NCBI RefSeq assembly: GCF_000757905.1
Contig: NZ_JRLH01000002.1
Length of the DNA stretch: 64,000 bases
Source of the DNA: Arsenophonus nilaparvatae
Lineage (GTDB): Bacteria; Pseudomonadota; Gammaproteobacteria; Enterobacterales; Enterobacteriaceae
Direction: 5' to 3' (one strand)
A program made the translations under genes and the position numbers. A model generated the notes under the pieces. That model saw only the letters and a program-made list of their open reading frames with translations. It was not told the origin of the DNA and did no database searches. Of the stretch, positions 58,053 through 64,000 are shown in pieces (position 1 is the first letter of the stretch; every line of letters starts with the position of its first letter).

Positions 58053-60513
58053 TGATACCTGCCAATTGTGGATTGCAGATATCCAAGGCTTAGGCGTCGC
58101 CAGTTTGATCTTGAGTATACCGCATATGGAGCAAAAGCATTGGCGCTATGATTTAGCCAACCAAAAACCTTACCTCCTCAATCAACAAAATAATAATTGT
58201 GGCAGCGATACCACTTTTTACTATCGCAGTTCAGTGCAATTTTGGCTGGATGAAAAACAGCAAGCAATTCAACAAAATAAAAGCTATGCCAGCCACCTAC
58301 CTTTCCCGATTCAGCTGCTCAATAAAATTAACCAACTTGACGAAATTACCATGAGTTGTTTTAGTCAAAGTGTTGATTATATGCATGGTATGTATGATGG
58401 TATAGAGCGCGAATTCCGTGGCTTTGGCCGGCTTGATATTATCGATTCAACTCAAGATGCAAAAGGCAATACCGACCAACGTAGTATGCCGTCATTATTA
58501 CGACAATGGTTTCATATCGGCAATATCGATGACCAAGCAGCTTTCGCGTCAGAATACTGGCAAGGGGATAAACAAGCATTTCCAGCCGGTAAAACCCGTC
58601 TTACCCAATACCAGCAAGGCCAAGATGTACCAATTATCTCTCCGGATGAACAGCAACGATTCTGGGCTTATCGATCATTAAAAGGCAGTCCACTGCGCAG
58701 TGAACTTTATGGTTTAGATCAGGCCGCTGACGCCAAAAATCCTTACACCGTTACCTATTACCGTTATCAGGTTAGGCAAATTCCGGCGGTGACAACGCGC
58801 AAAACCGGCTTAGCAATGGCCCCCATGTCATTAGAGCAATGGGATTACAATTATGAACGTATTGCTGAAGATCCGCTTTATAGCCAAAACGTTACTCTTG
58901 CGTTTGATGATAATGGGGCAATAATACATAATGTTGCCATCAACTATCCACGTCGACCCATTAGTATAATTCCTCCCTCCATCTGGTTGCCAGACGGTGC
59001 TTTTGAGCAGAGTTACGATCCACAACAACTACTATTACGCATTAGCGAAAATCAAATCCGCTATCACAATTTAAAAACACCAGAACAGTGGCGATTAAAT
59101 ATTGCTGATATACAGCGGACAGATATAATCACCTTACCTGCCAGCGATGTGCCAGCTGAAGGATTTTCGCTTGAATCGCTGTTAAATCCTGATGGTATTT
59201 TGAGTGAAAACACACCGCGAGAATATGCCGGACAAAGTAAAATTTACTACCTGGAGGGTGGCGATAATAAACTAGTAGAAATCCCGACAATCCAAGCTTT
59301 AGTCGCTTTTACTGAGCAGGCCGAACTGGATGAGCAAAGTTTGCTCGCATTTGAACCAGTACTTAGCACAAGTCAAATTGAAGCATATTTAACCAATGCG
59401 GGTTATATCAAAACCAAATACCTGTTCCCACGTCCAGGGGAAGAAACTGCCAATATCTGGGTCGCACGACTTAACTATAGTGAATATTATGATGAAAAGG
59501 CTTTTTATTATCCTTATCGCCAGCGACACTCATTATTAACCGGCGCAACCAATTATCAATGGGATAAATATTACTGCGTCGTAATAAGCACTACTGATGC
59601 CGCTGGTTTCTATACGCAAGCGGATTATGATTACCGTTTTCTTATGCCTTATCGCATTGAAGATATTAATGATAATATTAGTTATGTCGATTTTGATGCC
59701 TTTGGGCGCATCTCTTCCAGTCGAATATGGGGTACAGAAGAAGGACAGCCAGCCGGATTTCCGCCTCCCGATGAAGTTCCTTTTATGCCACCGGACACAA
59801 TTGACGCGGCTTTAAGCATGCCAACACCACAGCCGGTTGCACAATTTTACTTCTATGCACCAGCAGCGTGGATGAAACCAGCAACCAAAGATTTTGTCTC
59901 AGCAATCACTAATTCACAGCATCAATATAACCAAGTTGTCAATGAGCAAGGTTATGTCAATGTTATTGGCTACCAACGTTGGTTACGTAATAGCAATACG
60001 CCAGTCGACAAAGTACAGTTAGCAGATGATGCTGAAAGGCAACCGCCCTATGTTTTAACTGTCACTACCGATCGTTATTATCCTGATGAGCAACAACAGC
60101 AGCGACAACAGATCAACTTTATTGATGGCGCAGGCAGGTCTCTGCAAACTGCATTACGGGTACCCGCTGGTGATGCTTATATTGTGACCAAAGATGGTCG
60201 TTTAGCCAAAAATAAACTCGGTAAGGCAAAACAGGCTCTCACCAGCTCACGATGGGCAGTAACCGGTCGAGTAGAGTATGATAACAAGGGCTTAGTTGTC
60301 CGCCAATATCAACCTTTTTTCAGTAATAGCTGGCATTATATTCTCGATGATAGCGGTCGTGATAGCTACTATGCCGACACCCATTATTATGATCCGCTAG
60401 GGCGAGAAACACGAACGGTTACCGCTAAAGGCTATCAGCGGCGCCAACAATACTATCCTTGGTTGACGGTTAGCGAAGATGAAAATGATACGGCGGCTGA
60501 AATAACAAATTAA
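58042..60513 (+). pseudogene. TcdB/TcaC-like Tc toxin B component, C-terminal half
   Basis: TcB forms the cocoon together with TcC and docks on the A pentamer through its beta-propeller. The 823-residue frame matches the second half of TcdB (about 1480 residues): DDTCQLWIADIQGLGVASLILS, YRSSVQFWLDEKQ, GIEREFRGFGRL, LRSELYGLD, LLTGATNYQWD, VDFDAFGRISSSRIWGTEEGQ, with the natural end WLTVSEDENDTAA. The B frame is open upstream to 57961 (NHQYLSQ, ASPITIPLPNG), so homology precedes the ATG at 58042. The SpvB domain and the A-binding propeller are gone. MidN/MidC-type parts remain. It overlaps the A fragment by 11 bases. Confidence 0.9.
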
Positions 60514-60529
60514 TAATTTATTTAAACCG

Positions 60530-60566
60530 ATAGCATATTATCTAAAATAACAAGATAATATGCTAT
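60530..60566. repeat. Perfect 14-bp inverted repeat after the TcB fragment
   Basis: ATAGCATATTATCT (60530-60543) and its exact complement AGATAATATGCTAT (60553-60566) are separated by 9 bases, 14 bases past the TcB stop. It is AT-rich and has only AATTT after it, so it is a weak terminator or a protein-binding palindrome. Confidence 0.6.
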
Positions 60567-60695
60567 AATTTGCAATATAAGACTTTTATTACAAAATAAT
60601 ATTATTATATATTATCAACAAATAGATTGATAAATTACTGCTGATTAAATCTTATCACTACTACTTTACCATTATTTATTTTTGCTCATCAAAAC

Positions 60696-61250
60696 TTAAT
60701 CAACTTTCTGGCATAATTTGGTTTTGTGCAACTCATTATTATTGCGGGATAACCAAAGTGACAAGGCTTTCAGTGAATCAGGGGTAAATTCATGACGACG
60801 GGCATTAATCTCGTCTGGCGTCAACCAAAAAACCGATTCCACTTCCGCTTCCTGTAATGCAAACGGGCCATGACTGACACAGCTAAACAAACCACCCCAC
60901 ACCCGACATTGTGTTGTTTCATAATAAAAAAGCCCATGCTCGGCAAAAGGTACATCGGCAATCCCCAACTCTTCTTCTGCCTCTCGCCTGGCTGCTGCCA
61001 GCATACCTTCACCACTGGTAACAACACCGCCAGCGGTTGCATCAAGTAAACTAGGATAAATATCCTTCATTTCAGTACGACGTTGGATCAAAATTTTACC
61101 CATACCATCATGCACAATAATATAAGCTGCACGATGACACAAATTCTCTGCTCTCATCTGCTGGCGTGTCGCCTGAGCAATCACTTTATTTTTATCGTCA
61201 ACAATATCAATCCATTCTGCATTGACTACTTCGCTTATTACTCGTCCCAT
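60696..61250 (-). CDS. yfcD: Nudix hydrolase YfcD
   Basis: The 184-residue product (E. coli 180) is a Nudix hydrolase of the IPP-isomerase-like subgroup. The Nudix box GGVVTSGEGMLAAARREAEEELGI fits G-x5-E-x7-REUxEExGU and lies near residues 73-95. The N-terminus EWIDIVDDKNKVIAQATRQQMRAENLCHRAAYIIV is typical of YfcD; the substrate is not established. AAGG precedes the ATG. It is the first core gene after the Tc block, where E. coli has pta-yfcC-yfcD, so yfcC is absent. Confidence 0.92.
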   Translation of the reverse strand: MGRVISEVVNAEWIDIVDDKNKVIAQATRQQMRAENLCHRAAYIIVHDGMGKILIQRRTEMKDIYPSLLDATAGGVVTSGEGMLAAARREAEEELGIADVPFAEHGLFYYETTQCRVWGGLFSCVSHGPFALQEAEVESVFWLTPDEINARRHEFTPDSLKALSLWLSRNNNELHKTKLCQKVD

Positions 61251-62102
61251 CTTGAACCTTTCTCATTTTTAAGCGGTCATCAATCTGTTTACTTGAGTCT
61301 AAACTCAGTAACTTGCTGATGCAAATTAAGTCTTAATTAGATAGCCATTGGCGCACTTTTTGCACCCTGTTTTTTTACTACAGCTTAAATAAGCATAGCC
61401 TGTTATTAGCAGATACAAAAGGCTTTACGCTGAGCCTAGGGATAGTTGAAATTAACAGTTAAATTACTCATAAAATCACATCAATTCTTTTTATAATATA
61501 AAGCAAAAATGATAATAAGCATTAAGTTAGCAAAATATAAAAACAAGATATACTAATTTTAGCCGCTAAATAAAACGATGAAAATTTACTGATATATATT
61601 AGCCATTTTAATATTAATTACTTTTATCTAGCGGCTGGTTTTTTTATAAATAACAACTAATATCAACAATAATTAATAAAATATTGCTATTATCCTACCT
61701 TTACTTTTAATATATTAACAATCTGTAAAATAACAACTTATTGTTACAATTAATTTATTGATGAATATAAATCTCTTTTCATAAAAAATTAAAATAAATA
61801 AGCTTAGTTAATATGATTTTTAGCATTAATTTAACAGTCTTACAAGAAATATGAATATATGATTATTATATAACTCACTATTTCATTTTTTAGTTTTAAT
61901 TAATCAATAAGCTAACCAAAAATTAACATTTAAAGTGTTAAATAACATTAATTAGCCATATTTAATGAAGTTTTTAAACAACAAATCGGCGACAATTTTA
62001 CTGGCCAGTTTATTGATTGTATTCACAGTCTAATGATCTGCTGTTTCTTTAAATATCAATACTATAATTACTTATATCATTATTGAAAACCACGGAGTGA
62101 GA
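61251..62102. other. yfcD-yfcH intergenic region
   Basis: An 850-base, very AT-rich gap where E. coli has yfcE, yfcF, yfcG and folX. No open frame of note survives. The only structure seen is a terminator-like inverted repeat at 61561-61645. Confidence 0.6.
61561..61645 (+). terminator. Orphan terminator-like structure on the plus strand
   Basis: AGCCGCTA (61561-61568) pairs with TAGCGGCT (61629-61636), followed by GG and seven T. The 60-base loop is long. No plus-strand gene precedes it, so it is either the leftover end of a lost gene or the end of a small RNA. Confidence 0.45.
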
Positions 62103-63023
62103 ATGCGGATTTTTATTACTGGCAGTACCGGCTTAATTGGCTCAAGACTTGTTCAACAACTGGTTATACATTCCCATACTATCACCGTATTGAGTCGATC
62201 ATGCCAAAAAGTTTACAGCCTATTTGGTCGACATGTTGATTGTCTGACAAGCTTAAATGAGATTAATAATCTTGATGGTTTCGATGCCATTATTAATCTT
62301 GCCGGTGAACCTATTGCAAATAAACCATGGACTAAGGAACAAAAAATAATTCTGTGTGAAAGCCGCTGGAAAATGACAGAACGCTTAAGCCAACTGATCA
62401 ACGACAGTAAAAAACCACCAAAAACGTTTATTTCTGGTTCATCAGTTGGTTATTATGGTGATCAGGGACAAAGCGTTGTCACTGAATCCGATATGCCACA
62501 TGCCGAATTCACTCACCAACTATGCCAAAAATGGGAATCATTGGCATTAGAAGCTGAAAGTGATAAAACACGCGTTTGTTTGCTACGAACCGGAGTGGTA
62601 CTGGCGAAAGAAGGCGGTGTACTGAAGAAATTGTTACCGATATTTAAAGCCGGATTAGGCGGGCCAATCGGCAAAGGCAAACAATATATTCCCTGGATCC
62701 ATATTGATGACGTTGTCAATGCGATTAATTACCTGCTTGAGTCACCTTCATTATCTGGTGCGTTTAATATTACTTCACCCTACCCGGTGCATAATGATCA
62801 GTTCAGTGCAATACTGGCCGAAGTACTTAATCGTCCGGCAGTGATTAGAACGCCAGAATTTGTTATTAAATCGATTATGGGCGAATCTGCAGCATTAATG
62901 TTAGGTGGGCAACAAGCGATTCCAAAGCGTCTTGAAGAAGCTGGATTTAAATTTCACTATATTGAATTAAAAGAAGCACTCGAGTCATTACTGTTAACTA
63001 CGTCGCAAGAGACCATTACTTAA
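62103..63023 (+). CDS. yfcH: YfcH, SDR/TIGR01777-family epimerase-like protein
   Basis: The 306-residue protein (E. coli 297) is an atypical short-chain dehydrogenase with the N-terminal nucleotide motif FITGSTGLIGSRL, the NLAGEPIANKPW signature of the TIGR01777 group, a SGSSVGYYG active-site region and the C-terminal DUF1731 part (AAALMLGGQQAIPKRLEEAGFKF). Its substrate is unknown. The ATG at 62103 has GGAG 5 bases upstream; a GTG two codons earlier is less likely. Its end overlaps the end of ubiX by 8 bases, convergent. Confidence 0.93.
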   Translation: MRIFITGSTGLIGSRLVQQLVIHSHTITVLSRSCQKVYSLFGRHVDCLTSLNEINNLDGFDAIINLAGEPIANKPWTKEQKIILCESRWKMTERLSQLINDSKKPPKTFISGSSVGYYGDQGQSVVTESDMPHAEFTHQLCQKWESLALEAESDKTRVCLLRTGVVLAKEGGVLKKLLPIFKAGLGGPIGKGKQYIPWIHIDDVVNAINYLLESPSLSGAFNITSPYPVHNDQFSAILAEVLNRPAVIRTPEFVIKSIMGESAALMLGGQQAIPKRLEEAGFKFHYIELKEALESLLLTTSQETIT

Positions 63024-63591
63024 TACCTTGCCAACGAGTAAATAAGGTTTGTGGTAAGGTGATACCATATTGATCTAATATTCGATTGACAGTTTGATCG
63101 ACAATGTCCTGTACGGTTTCTGGCTGATGATAAAAGGCCGGCATCGGTGGAAAAATTATCGCGCCAATCTCTATGACATTCATCATTAATCTCAAATGAC
63201 CTAGGTGCAAAGGTGTTTCCCTGACACCCAAGATTAATTTACGCTTCTCTTTTAAAACCACATCAGCCGCCCGCGTAATTAATGTATCGTTATAACTGTT
63301 GGCAATACCAGATAACGTTTTTATTGAACACGGCATAATAATCATACCGGAGGCAATAAATGAACCAGAAGAAATCGCCGCAGCAATGTCTCTATCTTCA
63401 TAGACAACATCAGCCATTGCTAGAACATCGCGTAGGCGATAAGAGGTCTCCAGCGCTATAGTCTGCTTAGCTGCTGCACTGACAATTAAATGTGTTTCAA
63501 TCTCAGCAACAGAACGTAAAACTTCAAGTAAACGAATACCGTAAATTGCACCACTAGCGCCTGTCAATCCGATAATTATTCTCTGCATCAT
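63016..63591 (-). CDS. ubiX: Flavin prenyltransferase UbiX
   Basis: UbiX makes prenylated FMN, the cofactor of the UbiD decarboxylase in ubiquinone synthesis. The 191-residue product (E. coli 189) has the FMN-binding GLTGASGAIYGIRLLE, the conserved SGSF segment (AAISSGSFIASGMIIMPCSIKTLSGIA) and RETPLHLGHLRLM with key catalytic-loop residues. It is transcribed towards yfcH and lies downstream of purF by about 90 bases, as in E. coli. Confidence 0.95.
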   Translation of the reverse strand: MMQRIIIGLTGASGAIYGIRLLEVLRSVAEIETHLIVSAAAKQTIALETSYRLRDVLAMADVVYEDRDIAAAISSGSFIASGMIIMPCSIKTLSGIANSYNDTLITRAADVVLKEKRKLILGVRETPLHLGHLRLMMNVIEIGAIIFPPMPAFYHQPETVQDIVDQTVNRILDQYGITLPQTLFTRWQGIK

Positions 63592-63683
63592 TTTTGCTCA
63601 ATAATAACGATAAAATAGATTTCAGTATTGTCAGCTTAACGATATCCGTTAAAGTCTAACTTAATTCAAACGATAACAACAAG

Positions 63684-64000
63684 TTAGCCTTCGTTGTAAA
63701 TTTCCAAATTTTCAATCTCATTATGTTCTTTTAACTGATCCTCCCTACGCAGATTTTCCAGATAATCCAAGTAAGCTTGATCAATATCCTTGGTAACATA
63801 AACCCCATTAAAAACCGAACACTCGAAAGTGGTGATATCAGGATTTTCCTCCCTCACAGCGGCAATCAGATCAGTAAGATCCTGAAAAATTAAATCATCA
63901 GCACCAATAAGTTGACGAATTTCATCCACTTCACGCCCATGGGCAATCAATTCATTAGCGGACGGCATATCAATACCATAAACATTCGGAAAACGAACTT
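63684..64000 (-). CDS. purF: Amidophosphoribosyltransferase PurF, C-terminal end (cut by window edge)
   Basis: PurF catalyses the first committed step of purine synthesis, transferring glutamine ammonia to PRPP. Only the last roughly 105 residues are inside the window. The frame is open to the edge, reading FRFPNVYGIDMPSANELIAHGREVDE across an internal Met in family terms; the segment ENPDITTFECSVFNG and the end EVENLE-like NEIENLEIYNEG match E. coli PurF. The true start is beyond 64000. Confidence 0.95.
   Translation of the reverse strand, partial: VRFPNVYGIDMPSANELIAHGREVDEIRQLIGADDLIFQDLTDLIAAVREENPDITTFECSVFNGVYVTKDIDQAYLDYLENLRREDQLKEHNEIENLEIYNEG

Noticed and set aside
1..64000. tRNA, rRNA, CRISPR arrays, insertion sequences
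   Set aside because: Intergenic regions were read for T-loop motifs, regular spaced repeats and transposase frames; none was found.

Overview
The window is a continuous piece of chromosome from an AT-rich enterobacterium. Nearly every gene outside 48.5-60.5 kb has a clear Escherichia coli counterpart in E. coli order: rcsC, gyrA/ubiG, nrdAB-yfaE, yfaZ, menECBHDF, nuoA-N, lrhA/alaA, yfbRSTUV, ackA-pta, yfcD, yfcH, ubiX, purF. The AT-rich composition, a Proteus-like clade 3 catalase and an insecticidal toxin complex (Tc) locus suggest an insect-associated member of the Morganellaceae, of the Arsenophonus/Providencia/Photorhabdus type. This is inference from gene content; no marker such as 16S rRNA is present.

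Layout. 1-9.2 kb: 5' part of rcsC (cut by the window edge), gyrA, divergent ubiG, and the class Ia ribonucleotide reductase operon nrdA-nrdB-yfaE behind a perfect NrdR box. 9.2-13.8 kb: a SAM methyltransferase of unknown substrate, the tyrosine permease tyrP with two candidate TyrR boxes, outer-membrane protein yfaZ, and catalase. 13.8-21 kb: a complete, tightly overlapping menaquinone operon. 21-36 kb: the whole complex I operon with fused nuoCD and a clear terminator after nuoN. 36-48 kb: the LysR regulator lrhA (hexA), alanine transaminase alaA, yfbR-V and ackA-pta. 60.7-64 kb: yfcD, yfcH, ubiX and the 3' end of purF (cut by the window edge).

The accessory part lies between pta and yfcD. 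It holds a TcC-type Rhs toxin gene, a TcdA-like A component and the 3' half of a TcdB-like B component. The locus is visibly decaying. The A gene has an in-frame stop and a one-base shift in a T8 tract near its 5' end. A deletion has joined the A gene to the middle of the B gene in a different frame, removing the A-component C-terminus and the B-component N-terminus. The TcC gene may stop early: an A8 run just before its stop would, after a -1 slip or one restored A, join it to a 98-codon downstream frame and give a 923-residue protein of normal TcC size. The Tc genes look recently broken rather than ancient, since the remaining frames are long and well conserved.

The core genes describe a facultative anaerobe. 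It makes menaquinone, has the last methylation step of ubiquinone synthesis, runs a proton-pumping NADH dehydrogenase, and can excrete acetate with ATP formation. No tRNA, rRNA, CRISPR array or intact insertion sequence was seen.
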